Shown in pieces: positions 11,606 to 22,500 of a stretch of 64,000 nucleotides of DNA. A model generated the notes under the pieces. That model was not told where the DNA came from and made no database searches. It saw only the letters and a program-made list of their open reading frames with translations. The first letter of the stretch is position 1; each line of letters begins with the position of its first letter. The DNA is from Allodiplogaster sudhausi (Eukaryota; Nematoda; Chromadorea; Rhabditida; Diplogasteridae): assembly GCA_945643635.1 (NCBI GenBank), contig CALZFC010000005.1, positions 7,177,501-7,241,500 on the forward strand, written 5' to 3'. Both the position numbers and the translations under genes were made by a program.

Positions 11606-12596
11606 TCTCTGTCTTTCTAAGAAGTCAAAGAGAGGGCAATTGACGTCTCTTCCTCTCTCTCTGCCCTCAAAACTGTCACTGCTTCGTTTGTCTTAGTAAG
11701 TGTGCCTTGTAAGTCCAATCTTTTGATGCTTTCTCCGTTTCTCATTCTTACTGTATACATTACGTTCTCTCATCATTTCATTCTCCTATCACTGCCTCTC
11801 TCTTCATTATGGCCATCGCATTCTTACACTTCTTAATACTAAGATCATATGCTCCTCTATTGTTCTCATTCAATTTCTCTTCTTTCGTGATAACTTTCTT
11901 ATCTCTTTCATTAGCCATCTATCTCTTTCTCTTGATATCTCTCTCGATCTCTTTCACTCTCTCTACATCTCTCTATCTATATATACATAACTCTCTCTCT
12001 CTCTCTATCTTTTCTCTCTCTCTCTTCTCTTTCTCTCTCACTAACTCTTTCTCTCTCTATCTCTTTCCTTCTATATATCTCTTTCTCTCTTTTCTGTTTA
12101 TCTCGTTCTCTCTCTGCTGTTTGAATTGTCTTATTTATCGCACCGCTTACTTCGTCACAGTACCTGTCAGAGGGAAGTAAAGAATGAATTCGTAGAAAAC
12201 TAAGTGAAATAAGCATCTTCTTTTTCTCAAATTTTATGAGTAAAAAAGAATTCCCCCACAGATTTTTAACCATAAGTTCCAGCGAATTAAGAAATGCGAA
12301 ATAATTGGATGAAAAAAAATTCAGAAGAAAAAGAAAAGGCAAGAAGATAATGAAGATACTAAGAAAACGGAGAAGAAGAATAAGAATGAGATCCGTTTTG
12401 CTAGTTAGATTGCATCTGGCAATTGCCTTGAAAGGAGCAAAAGCTGTCGAGACAAGTAATGGAGTTGTGAAGATGTCCTTCTAGTTGCCCTCTTCAGCCT
12501 TCTTCTCGGCTTTCTCTCTCTCTCTCTCTATCTCTTTATCTCTCTTTCTAACACTCTCTCCCTCTCTCTCTCCTCGCCCTCTCTCTCTCGCCCAAC

Positions 12597-12634
<38 letters not shown>

Positions 12635-12660
12635 GATGCCCTTACTCAGCTTTGATAGTA
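11606..12660. other. Divergent intergenic region with pyrimidine-rich microsatellites
   Basis: Lies between the divergently transcribed threonine-rich gene and the Ly6 gene, so it should contain both promoters. It holds long CT/TCTA-rich tracts (about 11930-12120 and 12515-12630). Long open frames here are low-complexity artefacts. No TATA box can be assigned with confidence. Confidence 0.6.
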
Positions 12661-13449
12661 ATGCTCGTGGCATCGGTTGTTCTTTATCTCGCAGGTTAGA
12701 CTTCTTTGATGTCATTTCGGTGACTAGATCTAAATAGAGAAGGTTGTTCCTGGCCAGTTCTTGCAGGAGTTGTGTGGTGCGAGAAGAAAGGTCGCGTTGC
12801 GTGTTACTCCTGCCTTTCCCATAACGACCGGTAAGATACTCCTTCCTCTCTTCCTCTCACCTTAATATCTATTTCTCCAGTCACAATTACGTGAGCCGCA
12901 CCTCTCCGCTTCCGCACGCGCCAACCTTCGAAGACCTGGAAGTGGCGGTGCAGACATTTCAAAAGGTTGCACAGTTGTATTAGGAAGCGATGGCTGAAAG
13001 AGAAGTCTTTCCAGCAGGGCGTCTCAGTCTCTTCTATCCACACTTCTTGCATCGATGTCCCCACTTCTCTTCCGCTCTCTCTCCGTGGTGTTCCTCTCAC
13101 AATCTGCGATGATCCGTGCTTCAAATTCACATCAAGACAGTCTGGTCTGCTAGGTTTTTTTTTCCAATCAGTACCATAGAAAGTGCTTGCCTATCTTTCC
13201 ACCGTTGAACAACTTGCAGGAATGAGTGTTGTGATGCGTGGCTGCGCCTCTTCCCTTCCCACCCTCAATGAATCTTCTCTCCAAGAATGTCTTCCCACCT
13301 CTCTTCTCCCTCCTTCTCATCAGCCTATTCTGTGCCTCTGCCAGTCTGATCTCTGCAATCGAGGTCCCAGAGTTTCTCTTTTTGTCCCGGTCCTTCCAGC
13401 AACGTTATTGATACTTTTCAACAATTTCGTTGGATTTGACTTGAGTTAA
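12661..13449 (+). CDS. GPI-anchored Ly6/uPAR-type three-finger-fold protein
   Basis: Five exons with consistent phases: 12661-12694, 12767-12830, 12881-12965, 13018-13144 and 13220-13449, giving 179 residues. The start ATG follows an acceptor-like actcag by 11 bases. Residues 1-15 form a signal peptide (MLVASVVLYLAGVVWC). The mature part opens with ACYSC, contains ICDDPC and RGC, and closes with CLCQSDLCN, the terminal Cys-Asn signature of the Ly6/uPAR fold. A hydrophobic tail (VSLFVPVLPATLLILFNNFV) follows, as expected for a GPI-attachment signal. Invertebrate relatives (Sleepless, Quiver, Boudin) sit on the outer cell surface and modulate channels, receptors or septate junctions; which role applies here cannot be told. 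It is convergent with the branching-enzyme gene. Confidence 0.78.
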
Positions 13450-13754
13450 TGTTGCTGAATAAACATTCGAACGATAAAATAACGATGTTTATCATGACTT
13501 GAAAAATAACAGAACGGCTTTTATGAGATTCTCTACAACTATGTGGCAACCTGACGAAGTGTGGACTTACACGCTTAAAGACGGCACGTATTTCAAGTGA
13601 ACAAAAACATCTAGCTCCTCTAATAATCTAAACGATCTCTTTCAACGTATATCAATTAATCTCTAACAATTTCTACAGCACTTTATTTAAAAAAAAACGC
13701 AATCCTACAGTATCTATGCCATCGTACCTGCGACTAGGAAATTACAGGGAATAT

Positions 13755-16700
13755 TTAAATATGGACTGGCTCAAGGACGAGCGCGGTGCGAGAAGGAATG
13801 TAGACGCAGACGTGGTTGGAACGGCCAGCGTAGCCTTCGGAGAAGGAATGGAAGCGAGAAGAGTTGGAGACACGGTTGTGGCCACCGAAGGAAGAGTCAT
13901 CCGAACAGAGGGCAACGCACATTCTGCAGACACAAACTAGGAATGAGAAAAGAAAGAGAAGAAAGACGCACTCGCTGGAGGAGTTCAGGCCGACTTTGTA
14001 GTCTGGGAAGCTCTTCTCTGAGTTGAAGTTGAAGATGAACAGCAGTCCACCCCGTTCGAAACAAACCACTTTGTCACCTTCATGCTTCCAGGACACGTAG
14101 GCCTACAGGGAGTGAAAGATGAGAAGGTGTGCGCAAGAGCAAGAGAGAGAGAGAGAGAGAGCGAAAGATGTGACAATTACAGATTCAAAAGTACAACTTA
14201 CAGGTCCATGGTGCAGGAAGCCGTGTTTCTCCTCCAGCGTATTCATCGCCCGGTCGAAGTCATTCAAGAACTTGTACCTGTAGAGGATTAAAAATGTAAA
14301 AACGAGTTCAAGACACTGCAGTTTGAAGTAAAAGAAAAGTAACCTGAGCAGTTCATCATCAACGAGATTGAATTGACGACGTGCGTAGTGGAAGGATTCT
14401 CCATTGCCGACTCGAGGGAAGTCGAGCCACTCGGGGTGGCCGAATTCATTGCCTGAGAAGATGAAGTAATCTACGTAATTCAAAAGAGGCAAAGTGGTCA
14501 GACCAATGAAATTGAGCCACGATTCTCCGCCCAGACCCATAGTGAGAAGGCGAATAAGTTTGTGAAGAGACAGTCCGCGGTCAATGACTGGGGTCAGTGG
14601 AGACATCACGGACATGAAGTCGTACATTTCTGAATAACTTCGGTTAGTACAAAACAGATTTTCTATAATAGCGAAAGCCTAGCCTTTATCCATGAGCCAA
14701 AAGGCGATAGTCTTGTCACCAACGAGAGCCTGGTCATGAGACTCGGCATAGGCTACGTGGCCTTCAGCATAGCTTCAACAACGATACGTAAAACATGAAA
14801 GGGGGAGAAAGAAGAGCCAGAAACGGACCGGCGATTCTCGAGAGTGTGCACAATCTTGGCAATGTCCCAGTCTTCGTCCTTCTCATGTTTGAGTAGTTTG
14901 ATCCACATGTCCGGGAGGGCCATGGCCAGGCGGTAGTCAAAGCCTTGGCCGCCCTCTTCCACGGGCCGGCACAACGCGGGCATTCCAGACACCTCCTGCC
15001 ATCAACATCACAGTTTAATCCACAATTCGGCTTCTTGTTTTCTTTTTTGTTATTCCGATATTCAACTTCAGTTTCCTTTCTAAACTATAGAGAGAATCGA
15101 CAAACCCAAGCAATTAAAAAATACCTCAGCGATCGTGACGACAAACGGAAATTTCTTGTGAAGGAAGTGATTAGCAAGCATGAGATAAACGAGGGAATCC
15201 GTGTCACTATTCATTCCGAAGTACTCCTTGTAATCTCCAGAGAATGCATCGTCTGCAATCATTTCCAATAAAACTGTACACAATTCAACAGTAAAACGAA
15301 CTCATTCCATGCGAGTAGTAGATCATTGAAGTCACTCCGTCAAAGCGGAAGCCATCGAAGCCAAACTCTTCAATCCACCAGCGAAGATTCGACAACAGGA
15401 AACGAAGGACTTCGATTCTAAAGACAAAGCGAAAGTAATGAGGAAGTGAAAGGAGGAAGATACTTGGTGTAGTCGAAAAGACGCGAGTCCCAGAGAGAAT
15501 GGAAGCCGCGACTGGACCCGTGGAAGTAGCCATCCGCTGTTCCGTCCCACTCGTTCAGACCATCCAGAGTGTTCTTCGATGCATGCGAATGCACCACGTC
15601 AAGGAGGATGTAGATGCCCAAGGAGTGTGCTTTGTCCACGAGATAACGCAGATCATCCGGAGTCCCACAACGACTACAAAGATATCGGTTACCGTAGTCT
15701 TCATGAGACGATCATTGTCAACGAACCTTGACGAAGCGAAGAAACTTGTGACTTGGTAGCCGAAGGAGGCATAGTAGACATGTTCCATCACCGCCATCAG
15801 CTGAATCGTGTTGTATCCTTAAATAGATTTACTAAAACACAGCAAATTCAATTCCTTTTGACGCTGTTAAGGGAAGAGAGAGAACAGAATATACATACCT
15901 TGCCTGTGGATACGAGGAATAACATGATCCGCGAACTCCCGATATGAGTTCACTTTGCCTTCAGAGGAAGAGATGCCAACGTGAGCTTCATAAATGCGAA
16001 GACTGGCCGGACGGGACGGGCGGGGCTGGCTGAGAACGTAGCGAGAAGGAGGGTTGTACATCACCTGCATTCATTAATCCATTCGCAGGCATCCATAGCA
16101 CATCATCCATGTTTAAAAATGTCTCAAGTTTGTCAAGGACTCTTCCGAAAAATAAGCAGAAAAAGCAAGGACCCTCATGAAAGTTATATAAAACATTCAA
16201 ATCCACGCAATTTTGGATAGCGCCACACAGGCTGCCCGCTTCCGATTTTTGCAGATAGACCGTTCAGAAATTCTCTGACGTTAGAGCGTATTTAAAAAAA
16301 AGTGAAAAGAAAACGAACCTGGTGATAGACAACTCCTTCACTTGGCTTGCACACAAAAGTTGCCCAAGGAGATAACTTCAAAGTAGTCTTCCCATTCTTG
16401 GTCACGCCGACCTAAAGGAATAGAATGAGAAGGAAGGGAGGATGCAGTGGAGTGAAACCTTGATGACAGAGCCATGCTTGATAGCGGGAGAGCCATCACT
16501 GAGAGGAGGAATACGAAGACGCCATCGCCCGTGATCCTCGCGAGTATAAACATGCGAAGATTCGCTCCAGTTGTCTCAACAAGGCACAATCCTAATTTGG
16601 GGAGGGGGCAAAAATTCCGTTTTAGCATGACAAGTCATAGAAGGTAGAAATGAAACGAACTGAAGTCTCCAGCAAGGCAAAGGCCATCAGCACCCGGAGC

Positions 16701-16960
16701 CCATTCCAGGCACTCGATAGTTCCATCCTTCTTCACGTGAATTCCAAACTCTCGGAAGCCAGCCGTGAAAGATTCTATGCCTCCGCACTCAAAGTGATAT
16801 AAGTAATGCAGGCAGCAATAGAAAAAATAAATAAAAAAACCTCTTCTATCTTTAACAGGTATTCCTCGAAAACTCCATAGCGCCGGCAAATTTCGTCCTT
16901 AAAATTTGACAAATATCCATCTAATTTCAGCAGTTCAGAAAGATGAGGAGGACTCGGCAT
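13755..16960 (-). CDS. GBE1: 1,4-alpha-glucan (glycogen) branching enzyme
   Basis: Complete gene, about 677 residues, normal for animal GBE1. Minus exons: 16841-16960, 16661-16787, 16459-16574, 16319-16411, 15899-16064, 15727-15817, 15464-15673, 15302-15417, 15125-15252, 14829-14995, 14684-14772, 14504-14629, 14344-14452, 14202-14277, 13972-14102 and 13755-13923; every phase closes. It moves a cut alpha-1,4 chain to a 6-hydroxyl, making glycogen branches in the cytosol. An N-terminal CBM48-type region (GDFNNWSES near residue 81) precedes a GH13 barrel. Region I is DVVHSH (about 263). Region II is [10 protein letters not shown] (nucleophile Asp near 334). Region III is TIAEEVSGMP (acid/base Glu near 389). 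Region IV is YAESHDQ (His/Asp near 457). All catalytic residues are present. The ATG directly abuts a tttcag acceptor, so 5' UTR splicing or a trans-splice is implied. The intron after exon 11 uses a GC donor. Confidence 0.96.
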
Positions 16961-17214
16961 CTGAAACAACGTCAATACAGCGGATGCAATGATTCGGAGT
17001 GTTTATACCTGATAAGGCGATAAACCTGACCAGTTTTACAAGACTATCTCGTCAAATACATCACTCGCGAAAGAACAATAAAGATAAGGAATGCTGAAAA
17101 CAACCCGTGAGGAAAAGAAAACAAACATCTTTTTATAGTGTACTGCTGTCGAGGATTTGAACAGTCGAAATCTATGAAGTCGAGGGAATCGTTAATTACA
17201 GGATGGACCACAAA

Positions 17215-18379
17215 CACAGGAATTTTAAAGGGGGCCCACGTATGCTGAATAGGGGGCCACACCGGGGTGCGACCACGCCGTGGCCCCTCATTCCGCACTC
17301 GCGCAGCCACCCTTTACCCAAGCAACCTCGCCGTGGCCCCTGATTCTGCTTGTGGTGGCCACTAATGCTTTTTGACGTTGAAATGGGGCCACAAGGGGGT
17401 TTATCTAGTGTAAAAGTACGGTTGTTTTCCGATGTTTTTAAAAACGAGAAGGACGCTGCACTAAAATATTACTCGCCATGGACTTTTTGCATGTGCTGTT
17501 CATTATGTATTTTAGCTTCTGACTTAATTAGTTTGTTTTTCATGGTTTGCGATGGCTTGCAAACGAAAATGCGACTACAGGATGGGATCGAGGCGGCCCA
17601 ACTGCAATTAGTCGCGTAACTTTAACAGGTCAGCGCTGTTTTGTTTACTTTAAGTTCGCTGCGATGATTTTTTTGAAGACGGTGCTGCACCTTGCGAGAT
17701 CGAGCGCGACCTGTTCCGCGGCGAGAGAGACACTGAAGATGGGGACAGCGATGGATGTTTTGGAAGAAGACTACGGCGTGTCGTTCGCACGAGGTCAACT
17801 GCTCCAGTAATGATTTTTTTAAACTTCAAAGCTACTCTTCCAGTGTGCGGTGATGAGCGACTGGTATCTGCGCAGGCTGGATGGGACAGGCAGGGAGGCC
17901 ATTCTTCCCCAAGAAGTGCAGTGTTGGACAAGACTTGCGATCTTTCCTTGCCGCCGAGATAGATAACGCCCCCTTGCCCGTTCATTTTCCGCATGTTAGG
18001 ATTCCCGTTTTGATTGTCATGTGATTCTGGTAACTAGAAGAATAAATGTACTTGTCAAGTGATGAAAGCAGGCACGAGAAAAGCAATGAATAAGGGGCAG
18101 CGAACGGTATGATAAGGGGCCCGGATGAGCTGGATAGGGGGCCCAGGTATGTGGAAAAGGGGGCGCTACAACGGAGAATAAGGGGCCCCTGTTCGTTGTA
18201 TAAGTGGCCACGACGTAGTCTTTCGGGAGCTTACGCGCTTGATCAGGGGCCCCGGCTAGCAGAATGAGGGGCCCACGCCGGGTGGATTAGGGGCCAAAAT
18301 GGGTTCTCTCTTGGCCGCTAAAAATCGCACGTCGTGGCCCCTTATTCCCCATGCATGGGCCCCCTTTAAAATTCCTGTG
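17215..18379. mobile_element. 1.2 kb element with perfect 24-bp terminal inverted repeats
   Basis: The left end 17215-17238 starts CACAGGAATTTTAAAGGGGG and the right end 18356-18379 is its exact inverse. Both subterminal zones (17230-17400 and 18100-18360) are crowded with GGGGCCC/GTGGCCCC motifs spaced about 20-40 bases apart, reminiscent of transposase-binding subterminal repeats of hAT- or P-like elements. The centre (17400-18090) has only short open frames, one reading TAMDVLEEDYGVSFARGQLL. No transposase domain could be recognised and no clear target duplication was found. It lies between GBE1 and NDUFB5. Confidence 0.7.
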
Positions 18380-18583
18380 AAGGGTTATAGGAAGGGCCAA
18401 GGAGGGTTACGTCAGCTCCTAACCAGTACAAAGGAATTACTATCAGGACTGTCGAGTATAGCTTTGGATTCATTGCTCGTGGTTATTGTTGCTCATGGCG
18501 GGACTTTTGTTTCGGCGACCTTAGTTGGCTTTCGGATTTAATTGTGATGTTTAACTGTGCTTGCCTAAGTGTAAGGTGCTGGG

Positions 18584-19275
18584 ATGGTGGTTCTGAGCAA
18601 GTTGGCTCCTCTGCTCGGGCCCACCAGCCACACTCTCGGCCCTCTCCGTCACTCTCACGCCGCTCTCTTCCGTAAACGACCTGGCCAGCTCATTGTCAAC
18701 CGCATCAAGGACCACTTCCACTTCTACTTCTTCAGCATTGGCCTCTTCCCCGTTGTCGCCTTCGCTGCCTATGCTCACATCGTCTACGGTCCATGCGAGC
18801 TGACTGACACTCCGAAGGAAGTCTGTTTATTCAATACTTTGTGCTGAGTTTGGGCGAGACTGAAGTGAGTACTTCTTCAGGGGCCTCCGCCTCACTTCTG
18901 GCAGTACGAGCGAACTCCGCTGCGTCAGTGGTGGGCCAAGTACTTCGGTGATTCCGACATTGAACACCACGAACGGAATCTAGCGTACTACGAGAAGCAG
19001 GGAATCCTTGGCCGCTGGAGGTTTCCTCTCAATCATTTTTTTCTATTCATTATTTGACAGTAACCTTTGTTGTGTTATGCAAAATTTGTTTGTTTGTTTG
19101 ATATTTCCCTGTTTCTAGGCAAATGGAGCAGCGAGTGAAGCATCTGGAGGGAGAGAGACTTGACTACAAGGGATGGTACTACCAACCAGTCACCAGTGCC
19201 TGGGTCGATCTGAGCAGGTGGCAGGCTTTGCGCCTGCGAGACCAATACGAGCAGCATGGCCACTACCCGCAGTGA
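18584..19275 (+). CDS. NDUFB5: NADH dehydrogenase (complex I) beta subcomplex subunit 5
   Basis: Three exons, 18584-18820, 18881-19020 and 19119-19275, give 177 residues, close to the vertebrate protein. It is an accessory, single-pass inner-membrane subunit of respiratory complex I (the SGDH subunit) with no catalytic centre of its own. The N-terminus is basic and Ser/His-rich (mitochondrial presequence-like). It is followed by RIKDHFHFYFFSIGLFPVVA (membrane segment) and Y-GPCELTDTPKE, matching the 'AELAEIPEGYVPEHW' region of the family. Next come PPHFWQYERTPLRQWWAKYF, an RVKHLEGERL helix and a GWYYQPVTSAWVDLS ending. The start is the first ATG in frame, with an acceptor-like gtgtaag eight bases upstream. 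VPS13 starts only 265 bp downstream on the same strand. Confidence 0.88.
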
Positions 19276-19540
19276 GAGAGGCCACGGCTCAGCTCAAGCT
19301 TTTTAGATTCTTTATACTTGTCGTTTTGTCATTATAGTTGATAAAGATACTATAACACTTTCCTTATCGTGCCAATGATACCGTTTTAGCGGCTTCACTA
19401 TTACTGTTTTATCAGACTATTGGAATTTACTTCTTCACTTTGAGAAGATATCATGGTTGGCGGCTGAAAGTACTGTCATTGTAAGTGTTTCTCTTCTTCT
19501 GGTGTAGGTGACGAGTAATGAATGGCTATTCAGCTGAACG

Positions 19541-22500
19541 ATGTTGGAATCGCTCGTTGCATGGGTCCTCAACAACTACGTTGGAGACTACCTTGAAAAT
19601 TTGAACACCGAACAACTATCAGTCGCATTTTTATCAGGTTCGGGTTTTTTTATTCCCTTTTTTCCGGTTAGGGGTTGTCTGTTTAAAGGTCAAATGGAGC
19701 TAGAGAATGTTCCTCTCAAGAAGACTGCGTTGCGAAAACTCGATCTGCCCCTTAGTGTTAGTGTTCACTTCCTTTACTTTTTCATAAATGGGAAAGCGAA
19801 TGTTTAATATGTTTGTTGTAGGTGCGAAATGGCATTCTGGGAAAGTTGACGCTTTCCGTGCCGGTAACTCGAGTGCGGAGTGAAGCGTGGACTCTTCGCC
19901 TAAGCGACGTCCTCATTCTTCTTGGCCCAGATGATCAAGCAAAATATGATGCAGAAGTGGAGGAAGCTGCTGATCTTGCAAGGAAACAAGCACAACTTGA
20001 CGAGCTCGAGAGGCTCCACCAGGTTTCTTTTAAATATATTTTTCCTTTTGCCTTGTTTTATATCTTGTTTAATAATACATGCTACATGTACACTTTTCTT
20101 GTCGAGTTTAAAGAAGTGTAATTTGCCATTAAGAATGAGCTGTGCACTGCGCTGGGCACCCCTGTTACGAGCAACGAAGAGAGTTCGTGGTGGGGTGCTT
20201 CTCTGCTCTCCACTGTGCTAAACAATATTCAGGTATCTCGTCCTGGCATTATTTCTTCCCTTGTTATTCTTCTGGTGATCATTGTGTTTTAGTTGATAGT
20301 GTCCAACATACACATTCGCTATGAAGACCCGACAACTCTCGGAGGCGGTCGTACTTTCTGTGCCGGAGTACGAATTCAACATCTTCTTGTTCAAACGACA
20401 AATCATCGCTGGGTTCGCTGTCACTTCTTCTTCTTCACTCCATGAGTTTTGTTGTTCTTTCAGAAGCCAGGCTTCGTTGAACCGCAAGACGGCGTGAACA
20501 TCTTCAAGAAGTTTGAGCTGAAGGGATTTATCTTCTACTGGAATTCTGGCGAGAATATTTCGTCTGACGTGAAAACAGTGAAGGATCTTCAGGTGCGTTG
20601 GAGGAGAGTCGTGAGTGGACACAGTGGGATAACCGAATTGTTTAGAAGTTGCTGTCCCCTGAGAATCTCGGTTGCAACTCTTATGTCATTGCGCCCTGCT
20701 GTTCTGAGCTTCGCATGGAGAAGAACGCGAGCAAATTGCCCCTCAAGGAGAAGATCCCGCGATTCAAAGTCAGCTTGAATCTGAAGTCATTTTTCTCAAG
20801 CTCTGATCTTTGCTTTCTTGGTCATTTGAAATGACCGGTTTCTCTATCTTCAGCTCCAACTTCGCCCCGATTCCATCACAGTCGAATTGAGCAGAGCTCA
20901 GCGGAGAGAGATGCGAACTCTCACCAAACAATGGGCGAGATTTGAAAGAGCTCGGCCACACCGTAAATGGCGGCCCATTGTTCCTGTTCATGGCAAGTCA
21001 GTACTGCTCGTTGAAAACTAAACTAGTTAACTAAGTTGAGTAAAGTTGACTAAGCTAAACTTTGTTAGACTTTTTGTGATTAAAAAAACAATTGAATTTG
21101 CTTAATAACAATTCCTTTAAAAAAACTTGTTTGACTTTCAAAATACGAAATTTCAAACATTCAAACTCTTTTAGAAATAGTATTCTTCTAAACCAAGCCG
21201 TGCATTAAATTGTGGCCTTGGATATCATTTAAACTGAAGATCATATAGGTTGTTTTGGTCGGTTATTACTTGAGATAATGCACCGTTGATGCTAAATCTC
21301 TTTATGTTCTGGCGCCATTTGCCATAAGCCATGCAAGGTAATGACTGGTGCACCCTTGCAGCTGTCGTGAGTGGTGGGGATTCGCGGTGTCTCGAGTGGT
21401 GGCAGAGTGTCGACTGGACAGCCTCAGGTAAAAAGCGAATGGCAAATAAATGGTTCCGTAATGGCCAGTTACTACCGTGCAAACATGGTAGTTTACTGAT
21501 ACTCGTTTCACCAATAATGCACCCATAGTTGAACCATTCGGTCAATTTTTCCGCATTAACCTTTCAATACCGTGGCTTTAACTGGCATATACTGCAAACT
21601 TAACTGGCACATTCCAGAGATTTTCCCTGCCATTAAAAGGCGTACTGTTTTTGTGCACCACACCAAAAACATCCTCCTTTGGAATTTTGATGATTCTTCC
21701 CATTATTACTCCTTTTTCATGCTGTTTTCGGTCAAAATTGGTTTTATTCACTTCGACGGCCGTAACAAAAAAAAGACATTTACAAGTCAGAAAAGCATAC
21801 CATTAGGAGATAACAAGAAAAGGGACGACAACGAGAAAATAAACGATAACGAAGGAAAGTGGCAGTGAAATGTATGGTTAGCAACTTGAAATGTATCAAG
21901 CAAACATTGGAAATGTAAGGGGCTCTAGTCTTAGATTAGATTTAAAAGTTAGGGGAATCACAACATGTGTTACACAAGCAGCGAAAAATGGAAAATGGAA
22001 GGGTCTCAGTGTAGATTTAAAAGACAGGAAATCACTCGTAGGTAAAACAAACTCGAACGTTAATACACTGGTTGCCCGTTTTTTATAAGACAACGTGGGC
22101 AGCAAAAGTAAGCTCTCTGATATGATCTTCTAAAGAATATCCTCATAATAATTTACTATTAAGAACTATATATCAGAATATGTTCATAAAAAATATAATA
22201 TATCTCTGTTTAAAAGAACAACCATAGAATCCTAACTAAAAACTAGGTAGTTTCTAGGTAAAAAAAATGATCGCAGTCAGTTAGATCAAAAAGCGAATTT
22301 GTAGATTTCGAGAAAAGTTGAAACTACATGCCGAAAAACGGCCAAAAAATGGGGTCAAAACGCGCCACGCTGCCACTGATCTACCAAACATCGAAATGAT
22401 CTCAACTCCAGGAATCATATTCATTTTTGGACGGGCTATCTCCCAGAATTTTTTTCATCGCCATATCTCTACCCAAAAAAAAGATACAGCCCCTCAAAGT

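Noticed and set aside
15753..16220. Plus-strand open frames over GBE1
   Set aside because: They are antisense shadows of exons that match branching enzyme on the minus strand.
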